Origin: a bacterium
GTDB lineage: Bacteria > Actinomycetota > Actinomycetes > Actinomycetales > Actinomycetaceae
Reading direction: 5' to 3'
DNA length: 11,505 nucleotides
Assembly: GCA_030544165.1 (NCBI GenBank)
Contig: JAUNRP010000044.1
Coordinates: 1-11,505 of the forward strand
Shown here: positions 1 to 5,693 of the stretch, one piece after another
Layout: the number at the start of each line of letters is the position of its first letter
Position numbering within the stretch: position 1 is the first letter of the stretch
Program-made: the position numbers and the translations under genes
Notes under the pieces: model-generated
What the model saw: the letters and a program-made list of their open reading frames with translations, nothing else
Database searches by the model: none
What the model was told of the DNA's origin: nothing

Positions 1-10
1 CGCCTCGATC

Positions 11-1423
11 TCACGCAGCCGGACTCGCGCGCCTCCGCGGATTCGCTGCGGCGCGCCTGGGTTCTCGGCCCGGGTCCACATGGGCCGGGGGTATGAACCA
101 GACCTCGCCTGGATTTCCGCGGAGGTGGATCTCCCACTCGTCGCGGTGGATGGTGTGGTGACATCGGCTGCACAGCAGGACCCCGTTGCCGAGATCGGTG
201 CGGCCACCGTGGCGCCACCACCATTTCACGTGGTGGGCCTCCACGAACTGGGTCTGGCCGCACTTCGCACAGCCACCGTCCCGCTCCCAGAGGGCGTGCA
301 CCTGGCTGCGTGTGAACGTACGCGCCGTGCGGCCAAGGTCCAACGGCACCGAATCGCCGTCGAAAACTGCGGGAATCAGGTGTGCGTTCGCGGCGAGCTT
401 CCGCGCGGCCTCAGCCGAGATGGGCTGCCCGATTCCATCGATGGTGGCGATGCCCGCCCCGCCCAGCCGGCACTCGAGATCCTGGAGATCCACCCGCACC
501 ACCATGGTCACGGAGGACATCGTGAAGTCCTTCTGATCGCAGCCGCGCACGTGCGCTATGAAGTCCGCCAGCCCATCTGCCTGGATCTGCGCCACCGTGC
601 GGGTCTCGCACACAGCGCCCGCAGCGCCCTCCGGCGCTCCCGGCGCGTTGTTCCCACGCGCCTCACGCATCCTCGCCTCCGCGTAGTCCTGGAGTGCCAG
701 CTTGATGGGCGCGCCCGTGACCGGATCGAACATCCCACGCAGGTGCAGCATGCCGTTCGCGTCTTCCCGCATCACCAGGGAGCGCGCGGCGTACTGATCC
801 TCTTCCTTGGGCGCCAGCCCGTCCGGATCCAGGCGGGCCTCTGCGTACTTGACCAACTTCTCGAGCTGTTCGAGTGGGAACTCTGCCGCCTGCCTGGCGA
901 GCAACTCCTCTGTGGCCTCGAGTTCCACCGGGTTCGCCCGGGCGCTCACCCGATCCAGCATCGTGATGATCAGGTGGGCGGCGTCCACGCCGATGTCCCC
1001 AGCGTGAAGCGCCGCAGCAACATGCGGGTGGGCCGCGGGGAGTTCCTCTCCGGTCAGGGACTGACGCGGAGCAGTTCCCTCGCCCACCTTCACCAGCTCG
1101 GCGCCACGCCCCACCTTCCCGCCCCGTGAGGCTGCGACCATCCGGCCGGGTGTGGAGAATCCGGACCTCTTTGCCAGCCCCTCCCCGCGGGCCTCGATGG
1201 GGGAGCGCCGCGCAATCTCCCCCGCGATCACCGCGCTCAGTGCCTCCGACTGCTTGGTCACCTCCCCGACCGCACGCAGGACCGCCACGAGTCCCGCGTC
1301 CGTCATCTGACCAGCCCCGGCGGGGCCATCCGCACCCGCCGAAAGCGCCGCGGGCAGCGCGCTCTCACACGCCTCAGAGAGCGTGGCGACCGCCGCGCTG
1401 AGTCTCTCTATCTGCCCCCTCAT
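11..1423 (-). CDS. DUF222 (13E12 repeat family) protein with C-terminal HNH endonuclease domain
   Basis: This is a 470-residue protein. An N-terminal and central DUF222/13E12-type region is followed by an HNH nuclease domain at about residues 375-430. Visible motifs are a Cys-x-x-Cys pair (385/388), His397-His398, Asn413, a second Cys-x-x-Cys pair (418/421) and His422-His423. These are the metal-binding and catalytic positions of a zinc-stabilised HNH fold, so it should cut or nick DNA. The basic, Pro/Arg/Ala-rich tail is typical of the family. An in-frame GTG at 1495 would lengthen it by 24 residues, but that extension would be encoded across an SOS box. The ATG at 1423 is preferred: it has no spaced Shine-Dalgarno and a -10-like CAGAAT six bases upstream, suggesting a leaderless message. 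In mycobacteria, genes of this family are known LexA targets. The biological role of the family is unresolved; the family call is firm. Confidence 0.93.
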   Translation of the reverse strand: MRGQIERLSAAVATLSEACESALPAALSAGADGPAGAGQMTDAGLVAVLRAVGEVTKQSEALSAVIAGEIARRSPIEARGEGLAKRSGFSTPGRMVAASRGGKVGRGAELVKVGEGTAPRQSLTGEELPAAHPHVAAALHAGDIGVDAAHLIITMLDRVSARANPVELEATEELLARQAAEFPLEQLEKLVKYAEARLDPDGLAPKEEDQYAARSLVMREDANGMLHLRGMFDPVTGAPIKLALQDYAEARMREARGNNAPGAPEGAAGAVCETRTVAQIQADGLADFIAHVRGCDQKDFTMSSVTMVVRVDLQDLECRLGGAGIATIDGIGQPISAEAARKLAANAHLIPAVFDGDSVPLDLGRTARTFTRSQVHALWERDGGCAKCGQTQFVEAHHVKWWWRHGGRTDLGNGVLLCSRCHHTIHRDEWEIHLRGNPGEVWFIPPAHVDPGREPRRAAANPRRRASPAA

Positions 1424-1429
1424 ACCCCT

Positions 1430-1435
1430 ATTCTG
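1430..1435 (-). promoter_or_regulatory. Possible -10 element of a leaderless promoter for the HNH gene
   Basis: Read on the minus strand, CAGAAT fits the nAnnnT pattern of an actinobacterial -10 box. It ends six bases before the ATG at 1423, so transcription would begin at or next to the start codon. No convincing -35 is seen. The SOS box at 1455-1470 would cover the -35 region, consistent with repression by LexA. Confidence 0.4.
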
Positions 1436-1454
1436 CCAAGGAACACTGACAAAG

Positions 1455-1470
1455 ACGAACAGATGTTCGA
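1455..1470. promoter_or_regulatory. LexA-binding SOS box (actinobacterial type)
   Basis: The site reads ACGAAC-AGAT-GTTCGA. It matches the mycobacterial/actinobacterial SOS consensus TCGAAC-N4-GTTCGA at every defined position except the first. It lies in the divergent promoter region, centred 39.5 bases upstream of the HNH start and about 71 bases upstream of the DUF3626 start. LexA bound here should repress the HNH gene and might also affect the DUF3626 gene. Induction by DNA damage follows from the known system and has not been shown here. Confidence 0.85.
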
Positions 1471-1480
1471 CCTGTGGAAA

Positions 1481-1496
1481 TGTGAACTGTGTCACA
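1481..1496. promoter_or_regulatory. CRP/GlxR-type binding site
   Basis: The 16-bp sequence TGTGAACTGTGTCACA is a perfect match to TGTGA-N6-TCACA. This is the consensus shared by E. coli CRP, M. tuberculosis Crp (Rv3676) and corynebacterial GlxR. It is centred at 1488.5, which is 45.5 bases upstream of the DUF3626 start and 65.5 bases upstream of the HNH start. If transcripts start close to the ATGs, these distances come near the classical class II and class I activator positions. Binding is inferred from the consensus only. Confidence 0.65.
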
Positions 1497-1533
1497 CTTC
1501 GGCGCAGGCGCCCGAGCGTGCGAGCATCAAGCC

Positions 1534-2403
1534 ATGCGCGGAACGAACCCCTGGGCAGCAGCCGCCCTTGCCTACGTTGCCGCGCGCGCCACGGGTACCC
1601 CGCTGGACCGGAGCCTGCGCATCACCCTCAACTTCCACCCGGACCGCGCAGCCCGCGGCGGCGGCACCACGCTGGACGCGATCGCGCGCAGCGGCCGCTA
1701 CCTCTCCCAGTTCGCCACGGGCACCAGCGCGGGCAGACTCACCGCGCACCCCGGCGGCGCGCGCTGGCTCTGGGAACACCGCCTATTTGGCGGCGCCTAC
1801 GATGACGCCCCGCCCGACCACCGCCCCACCTACGGCGCCCTCAACCACCGGAGCCACCCGCTCGGGGGCGCGCCGCGCTTCGGCTCCTCCCACCTCCGCC
1901 TCGCCGAGGCCACGCTCGATCGCGCCACCTTCTGCTTCCCGGATTCGGTGTTCGAGCCGGAGCGCCTGGCCACCGCCCAGCGCTGCGACCTCCTCCCGCT
2001 GGCGGATGCGTTCGCTGCCACTCCTCGCGATGACGCCACCGAGAAGCTCGAGGGCGGCCGCCTGGACGCCTATGTGGAGGCCCACATCCACGGCGGCGTC
2101 ACGCTGGAGGAGGACGTGGAGGCGATCGTGCTGGATCCCTCCTTCCGCGGCACCGCCGTGGAGGAGACGGCCAGCTCGCTCGGCATCCCTGTGGAGTGGC
2201 ATGAGGGCCGCGTGCTCACTGTCGCCGAGTTGCAGCGGCACCCCAACTTCCGTGGCGCAGCAGCCGTCACCCTCGGCACGGATATCGCCCACGACGGCCT
2301 CCTCGACGCGCGCACCATCGGCGAGGCCGCCCGCACCCACGACCCCCAGCTCCTCAAGTATGTCTGGCATCTCACCGCGCGCTTCGGGACGCCCGTGCCG
2401 TAG
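1534..2403 (+). CDS. DUF3626 domain protein, possible ADP-ribosyltransferase-like fold
   Basis: This 289-residue protein has features I associate with the DUF3626 family: an early strand with LNFHPDR (residues 32-38), a middle segment RFGSSHLRL (115-123) followed by ATFCFPDS, and a C-terminal segment YVEAHIHGGV (180-189) leading into DVEAIVLDP. The biochemical function of the family is not established as far as I know. By inference, the order His35 (or Arg29), Tyr100 or Ser118-Ser119, then Glu182 before two strands resembles the H-Y-E or R-S-E layout of ADP-ribosyltransferases. There is no signal peptide or membrane segment, so it should be cytoplasmic. The ATG at 1534 lacks a good ribosome binding site. 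A GTG at 1489, inside the CRP-type palindrome, is the in-frame alternative. It diverges from the HNH gene and shares its control region. The family call is good; the fold is only a hypothesis. Confidence 0.75.
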   Translation: MRGTNPWAAAALAYVAARATGTPLDRSLRITLNFHPDRAARGGGTTLDAIARSGRYLSQFATGTSAGRLTAHPGGARWLWEHRLFGGAYDDAPPDHRPTYGALNHRSHPLGGAPRFGSSHLRLAEATLDRATFCFPDSVFEPERLATAQRCDLLPLADAFAATPRDDATEKLEGGRLDAYVEAHIHGGVTLEEDVEAIVLDPSFRGTAVEETASSLGIPVEWHEGRVLTVAELQRHPNFRGAAAVTLGTDIAHDGLLDARTIGEAARTHDPQLLKYVWHLTARFGTPVP

Positions 2404-2448
2404 CCGGCACCTCCCGCGGCTGATCCGCCCGCCGGTTCCCCAGCCCGG

Positions 2449-2538
2449 CCCGAGATGACAACGACAGTTCCCAGCGAGCCCCCGGCGTGTCGTCGCGAAG
2501 ACACGCATGTCTCGTTGGCAAGTGTCATTGTCATCGGG
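2449..2538. repeat. Large imperfect palindrome with nested inner stem
   Basis: Two arms, 2449-2478 and 2511-2538, are imperfect inverted copies sharing CCCGA, TGACAA, GACA and CGAG blocks with four substitutions and a two-base insertion. Inside them GCGTGTC (2485-2491) and GACACGC (2500-2506) pair perfectly around an 8-base loop. The element begins 45 bases after the DUF3626 stop. It lacks a T-run, so it is not a standard intrinsic terminator. It could be a dispersed palindromic repeat, a factor-assisted terminator, or a protein-binding site. Confidence 0.7.
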
Positions 2539-2542
2539 AGCG

Positions 2543-2761
2543 GGCGGGGGAGCGGGGGCCCAAGGTGCGCCGACGACGGCGGGTGGGCCTGCGTCGTCGG
2601 GCGGCAGACCCAGCAGAGGCGGGGCGACGGCGGCGGGTGGGGCTGCGTCGGCGGGGGAGCGGGGGCCCAAGGTGCGCCGACGACGGCGGGTGGGCCTGCG
2701 TCGTCGGGTGACGGGTCCAGCGGAGGCGGGCCGACGACGGCGGGTGGGGCTGCGTCGTCGG
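2543..2761. repeat. Tandem repeat of hairpin-forming units upstream of glnS
   Basis: A 107-bp unit occurs twice in tandem (2543-2649 and 2650-2756). The first 59 bases are identical and 99 of 107 match overall. Each unit consists of two related halves about 53 bp long. Half-units at 2570-2600, 2677-2707 and 2731-2761 contain the perfect inverted repeat CCGACGACG / CGTCGTCGG around a 13-base GC-rich loop. The second half-unit (about 2623-2654) is a decayed copy. A lone CGTCGTCGG half-site recurs at 2807-2815. The open frame across this region is a by-product of GC content: 107 is not a multiple of three, so successive units are read in different frames. Together with the palindrome at 2449-2538 this accounts for most of the gene-free stretch 2404-2868. 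Confidence 0.85.
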
Positions 2762-2855
2762 GCGGCGGACCCGGCATGGGCGCCCGGGTAGCGGGAGGTG
2801 AGCGCACGTCGTCGGGGCGTGGCGGCGGGCAGACGGACCAGCCGCGGAACGGTGC

Positions 2856-2861
2856 TAATTT
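2856..2861 (+). promoter_or_regulatory. -10 element of a likely leaderless glnS promoter
   Basis: TAATTT, preceded by TGC (an extended -10 arrangement), ends seven bases before the glnS ATG. It is one of the very few AT-rich spots in this region. The G-run between it and the ATG is too close to the start codon to act as a Shine-Dalgarno, so initiation on a leaderless transcript is the simplest reading. Confidence 0.55.
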
Positions 2862-2868
2862 GGGGGGC

Positions 2869-4569
2869 ATGACTTCCCCCGAGACCGCCCCCGGCGCCCA
2901 CGATTTCATCCGCGAGATCGTGCGCCAGGACCTCGCGGACGGCACCTACACCCGCGTCCAGACCCGGTTCCCCCCGGAGCCGAACGGGTACCTGCACATC
3001 GGGCACGCGAAGGCGATCTTCCAGGACTTCGGGGTGGCGCGGGACTTCGGCGGGATCTGCAAGCTGCGGCTCGATGACACGAATCCGGAATCGGAGGACG
3101 TGGAGTACGTGGACGCGATCGTGGAGGACATCGCGTGGCTCGGCTTCGAGCCGGCGGCGGTGATCCACGCCTCCGACTACTTCGGGCAGCTCTACGAGTG
3201 GGCCGAGTACCTGGTGGAGCAGGGGCTCGCCTACGTGGACGAGCAGAGCGCGGAGGCGATCTCCCAGCAGAAGGGCGGCTACGGCGCGCCCGGCGTGGAA
3301 TCCCCCTACCGCGACCGGCCGGCAGAGGAGAGCCTCGATCTCCTGCGGCGCATGCGCGCGGGGGAGTTCCCGGACGGCGCGATGGCGCTGCGCGCGAAGA
3401 TCGATATGCAGAGCGACCACATGTGGCTCCGCGATCCCGTGATGTACCGGATCCGGCACGCCCACCACCACAACACCGGCGACGAGTGGGTCATCTACCC
3501 CACGTATGACTGGGCGCACGGGCAGTCGGACGCGATCGAGGGCGTCACCCACTCGATGTGCACCCTCGAGTTCGATGCGCACCGCCCGCTCTACGACTGG
3601 TTCCTGGCCCACCTGCCGCTCCCGTTCGAGACCCCCAAGCAGATCGAGTTCGCCCGCCTGGAGTTCACGCACACGGTGACCTCCAAGCGGCGGCTCAAGA
3701 AGCTGGTGGACGACGGCGTGGTGGACGGCTGGAGCGACGCCCGGATGCCCACCCTGCGCGGCATGCGGCGGCGCGGCTACCCGGCGAGCGCCATCCAGGA
3801 GTTCCTGGCCGAGATCGGCAACTCGCGCACCAACGCCCGCCACGCCTTCGAGGCGTTCGAGGCCGTGGTGCGCCGCCAGCTCAACGAGACCGCCCAGCGC
3901 CGGATGGCCGTGCTGGACCCCGTCAAGCTCACCCTCACCAACTGGCCCGTGGGGTCGGACGGGGCGCCGGTGGTGGAGCACTTCGAGGTGGTCAACAACC
4001 CGGAGAACCCCGACGACGGCGTCCGTTCCGTTCCGTTCACAGGCTCGCTCTACATCGAGCGCGAGGACTTCGCCGAGGTGCCGCCGCCCAAGTTCTTCCG
4101 CCTCTCCCCGGGGCGCGAGGTGCGGCTGCGCGGGGCGTACTTCGTGACCGCCACGGACGTGGTGAAGGACGAGGACGGGAACGTGATCGAGGTGCTCGCC
4201 ACCTATGATCCGGAAACCCGCGGCGGAAACGCGCCGGATGGTAGGCGCGTGAAGTCCACCATGCACTGGGTCTCCGCGGACCACGCCGTGGATGCCACGG
4301 CCCACCTCTATGACCGCCTCTTCTCCGCGGAGGTCCCCGGCGCCCGTACCGGCGAGCCGTTGGATGACCTCAATCCGGACTCCCTCCAGGTGCGCCACGC
4401 CAAGGCGGAGCCGGCGCTCGCGGACGTTGCGCCCGGCGAGGTGGTGCAGTTCGAGCGGCTCGGCTACTTCGCCGCGGATCCGGATGAGCCCATGCTCTTC
4501 CACCGCACCGTGGGGCTGCGGGACGAGTGGGCGGCCATCCAGAGGGCCCAGGCGGCCGGGAAGAAGTAG
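2869..4569 (+). CDS. glnS: Glutaminyl-tRNA synthetase
   Basis: This 566-residue class I aminoacyl-tRNA synthetase attaches glutamine to tRNA-Gln in the cytoplasm using ATP. The HIGH motif is at residues 43-46 within PPEPNGYLHIGHAK. The KMSKS-equivalent loop is VTSKR at 270-274. Both have the spacing of bacterial GlnRS (E. coli 554 residues). The C-terminal third is the two-barrel anticodon-binding region. The open frame reaches back to 2455, but the extra 138 codons run through non-coding repeats, and the family N-terminus fits the ATG at 2869. Threonine at the second position of the KMSKS loop replaces the methionine of E. coli (VMSKR), a conservative oddity. The cognate tRNA-Gln lies 0.8 kb downstream. 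Many actinobacteria lack GlnRS and use Glu-tRNA-Gln amidation instead, so its presence is informative about the host. Confidence 0.97.
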   Translation: MTSPETAPGAHDFIREIVRQDLADGTYTRVQTRFPPEPNGYLHIGHAKAIFQDFGVARDFGGICKLRLDDTNPESEDVEYVDAIVEDIAWLGFEPAAVIHASDYFGQLYEWAEYLVEQGLAYVDEQSAEAISQQKGGYGAPGVESPYRDRPAEESLDLLRRMRAGEFPDGAMALRAKIDMQSDHMWLRDPVMYRIRHAHHHNTGDEWVIYPTYDWAHGQSDAIEGVTHSMCTLEFDAHRPLYDWFLAHLPLPFETPKQIEFARLEFTHTVTSKRRLKKLVDDGVVDGWSDARMPTLRGMRRRGYPASAIQEFLAEIGNSRTNARHAFEAFEAVVRRQLNETAQRRMAVLDPVKLTLTNWPVGSDGAPVVEHFEVVNNPENPDDGVRSVPFTGSLYIEREDFAEVPPPKFFRLSPGREVRLRGAYFVTATDVVKDEDGNVIEVLATYDPETRGGNAPDGRRVKSTMHWVSADHAVDATAHLYDRLFSAEVPGARTGEPLDDLNPDSLQVRHAKAEPALADVAPGEVVQFERLGYFAADPDEPMLFHRTVGLRDEWAAIQRAQAAGKK

Positions 4570-4592
4570 GGCGCGGCCAGCCCGCCGCCGCT

Positions 4593-4652
4593 CCGCAGGC
4601 ACCCCGCCGACCCGCAGGCACGCCGCCGTCACCCCGCCAGCCCCGCAGGCAC
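4593..4652. repeat. Three short direct repeats between convergent genes
   Basis: The decamer CCGCAGGCAC occurs at 4593-4602, 4612-4621 and 4643-4652, separated by CCCCGCC-rich sequence. It fills most of the 83-bp gap between the ends of glnS and the lipoprotein gene. No intrinsic terminator with a T-run is seen there. Function unknown; possibly slippage-derived low-complexity sequence. Confidence 0.6.
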
Positions 4653-5237
4653 TCACGCGTCCGGGTTCAGCACCCCGGTCAGCACGATCCGCTGGATCAC
4701 GTCCGCGAGGCTCGTGGGATGCGGCGCGTCCTCCGCGCACGTGTGCGTGATGACGAACAGGGTCTGGACCTCACCCACCGCGCGCGCCGCGATGTTCACC
4801 GGCACCGCCGCGCCCTCCAGTTCGAACACCCCGGTCCGCACCGGCATCCTGAGGGTGCCGCCAGTGGCGAGGGGCAACTGGACCCAGCCGTCTTCCCGTA
4901 GGTCCTGGAACTCGGGCCCGAGGAGGTCGAAGGACGCCACGGAGTCCGCGGCGTCATCCCCGGTTCCCACACTCGGCGCCACCAGCGCCTGCACCTGGCA
5001 TCCCGGCGACTGCCACTGCACCAGGTTCTCGGACGCCACGCCGGGGTTCACCTCGTAGCCGAGTTCCGCGAGTCCGCTCAGCTCGAAGGAGTCCAGTGGC
5101 ACGGGCTCGGCGGTGGGCGCGGCTTCCGTGGCCGCCTCGGTTTCCGTCTCCCCGGGTTGGGGGATCGACGGCGTGCACGCCCCCAGCATGAGGGCCCCCG
5201 CTGCGGCGAGGCACAGGCGGCGAAACTGGGATGTCAT
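4653..5237 (-). CDS. Small secreted lipoprotein of unknown function
   Basis: This 194-residue protein starts with a positively charged n-region (FRR), a hydrophobic core rich in Ala and Leu, and a lipobox Leu-Gly-Ala-Cys with the lipidated cysteine at residue 21. It should be exported and anchored on the outer face of the cytoplasmic membrane. A Glu/Thr/Pro/Ala-rich linker (about residues 22-48) precedes a compact domain. Cys80 and Cys167 in that domain could form a disulfide. I do not recognise the domain. An upstream in-frame start at 5303 exists, but the ATG at 5237 has AGGA about six bases ahead and places the signal sequence at the N-terminus. The gene converges with glnS and diverges from the tRNA genes; its function is not implied by them. 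Confidence 0.9.
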   Translation of the reverse strand: MTSQFRRLCLAAAGALMLGACTPSIPQPGETETEAATEAAPTAEPVPLDSFELSGLAELGYEVNPGVASENLVQWQSPGCQVQALVAPSVGTGDDAADSVASFDLLGPEFQDLREDGWVQLPLATGGTLRMPVRTGVFELEGAAVPVNIAARAVGEVQTLFVITHTCAEDAPHPTSLADVIQRIVLTGVLNPDA

Positions 5238-5265
5238 CTGATTCCTGGAGCTCGGGTACGGGCAG

Positions 5266-5271
5266 ATCGTA
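5266..5271 (-). promoter_or_regulatory. Possible -10 box for the lipoprotein gene
   Basis: On the minus strand TACGAT fits TAnnnT and lies 28 bases upstream of the ATG at 5237, leaving room for a short leader with the AGGA ribosome binding site. No clear -35 is seen. Confidence 0.35.
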
Positions 5272-5314
5272 ACCGAGATCACCCCGGTTGTGGCCTTCCG
5301 CACGCGGGTTCTGG

Positions 5315-5344
5315 TTGGGTGCCGGCGGGGCGTTCGGGTAAAGT
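5315..5344 (+). promoter_or_regulatory. Promoter of tRNA-Gln
   Basis: TTGGGT (5315-5320) and TAAAGT (5339-5344) are separated by 18 bases and resemble a housekeeping sigma-factor promoter. Transcription would start near 5351, about 32 bases before the mature tRNA. The leader contains a small GGCC-GAAA-GGCC hairpin at 5360-5371. Confidence 0.6.
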
Positions 5345-5382
5345 AGACGTTCGGTGCACGGCCGAAAGGCCAGGTACCCCCT

Positions 5383-5457
5383 TGGGGTATGGTGTAATTG
5401 GCAACACAACGGTTTCTGGTTCCGTCATTCTAGGTTCGAGTCCTGGTACCCCAGCCA
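5383..5457 (+). tRNA. tRNA-Gln (anticodon CTG), CCA encoded
   Basis: The cloverleaf closes fully by eye. The acceptor stem is TGGGGTA/TACCCCA (5383-5389 with 5447-5453), and the D stem is GTGT/ACAC. The anticodon arm has a 7-base loop with CTG at 5416-5418. The T arm has loop TTCGAGT. The discriminator base is G5454, followed by an encoded CCA (5455-5457). The weak U1-A72 pair and G73 are recognised GlnRS identity features, in keeping with glnS nearby. One pair at the base of the anticodon loop is U-U, as also in E. coli tRNA-Gln. It decodes CAG. Confidence 0.96.
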
Positions 5458-5460
5458 ACG

Positions 5461-5484
5461 CGCGACGAACGTCACGTTCCCGCG
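5461..5484 (+). terminator. Hairpin between the two tRNA genes
   Basis: CGCG (5461-5464) and GAAC (5467-5470) pair with GTTC (5476-5479) and CGCG (5481-5484) around a 5-base loop with small bulges. It follows tRNA-Gln directly and precedes the tRNA-Glu promoter. There is no T-run, so termination is uncertain; it may instead mark the 3' end for processing. Confidence 0.35.
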
Positions 5485-5486
5485 AG

Positions 5487-5516
5487 TTGAAGCAGAATCC
5501 GGGAAACGGGTAACGT
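5487..5516 (+). promoter_or_regulatory. Promoter of tRNA-Glu
   Basis: TTGAAG (5487-5492) and TAACGT (5511-5516) are spaced by 18 bases, the same spacing as the tRNA-Gln promoter. The predicted start near 5523 is about 11 bases before the mature tRNA-Glu. The two tRNAs may thus be transcribed separately, although read-through is possible. Confidence 0.5.
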
Positions 5517-5533
5517 TTCTCTTCGCTGCTCAA

Positions 5534-5606
5534 GGCCCCGTCGTCTAGCGGCCTAGGACACCGCCCTCTCAAGGCGGCGGCGCCGGTTCGAATCCGGTCG
5601 GGGCTA
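5534..5606 (+). tRNA. tRNA-Glu (anticodon CTC)
   Basis: The acceptor stem is GGCCCCG/CGGGGCT (5534-5540 with 5599-5605, one G-U pair at the end). The D arm contains GTCT, and the anticodon stem CCGCC/GGCGG flanks loop CTCTCAA with anticodon CTC. The T arm has loop TTCGAAT and the discriminator is A5606. CCA is not encoded, unlike in the neighbouring tRNA-Gln, so it must be added after transcription. It decodes GAG, one of the most used glutamate codons in this high-GC window. Confidence 0.95.
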
Positions 5607-5638
5607 CAAAGGGCCCTCCAGAAATGGAGGGCCTTTGT
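5606..5638 (+). terminator. Intrinsic terminator of the tRNA genes
   Basis: GGCCCTCCA (5612-5620) pairs with TGGAGGGCC (5625-5633) around a GAAA tetraloop. The stem is extended outward by ACAAA pairing with TTTGT around one bulged G. The 3' side ends in a short T-tract. It starts directly at the end of tRNA-Glu and is the strongest terminator in the window. Confidence 0.88.
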
Positions 5639-5693
5639 GCTTGCCCGGGCGGAATTCCGTTCACCCGCTGCCAAGGCTCCTGGCCGCTCCCGA

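Noticed and set aside
80..1129. Plus-strand open frame of 349 codons opposite the HNH gene
   Set aside because: It mirrors the DUF222-HNH gene, which has firm family motifs; no domain is seen in the antisense product.
1424..1495. GTG start at 1495 for the HNH gene
   Set aside because: It would put the SOS box inside the coding region, and the extra residues (HLFVFVSV and neighbours) look like translated operator sequence.
2543..2756. Possible small CRISPR array
   Set aside because: Only two 59-bp identical blocks exist and the 'spacer' between them is itself a diverged copy of the following segment. No cas gene is present.
2455..2868. 138-codon N-terminal extension of GlnRS
   Set aside because: The translation is Gly/Ala/Ser low complexity from tandem repeats whose 107-bp period breaks the frame, and the family N-terminus begins at 2869.
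1783..4740. Minus-strand open frame of 985 codons across the DUF3626 gene, the repeats and glnS
   Set aside because: It is antisense to two clear genes and passes through non-coding repeats. The translation is compositionally biased with no recognisable domain; long antisense frames are expected at this GC content.
5373..5452. Duplicated tRNA-Gln acceptor sequence as an integration attachment site
   Set aside because: The repeat is only 8 bases, flanks the tRNA itself, and no integrase or foreign segment lies between the copies.
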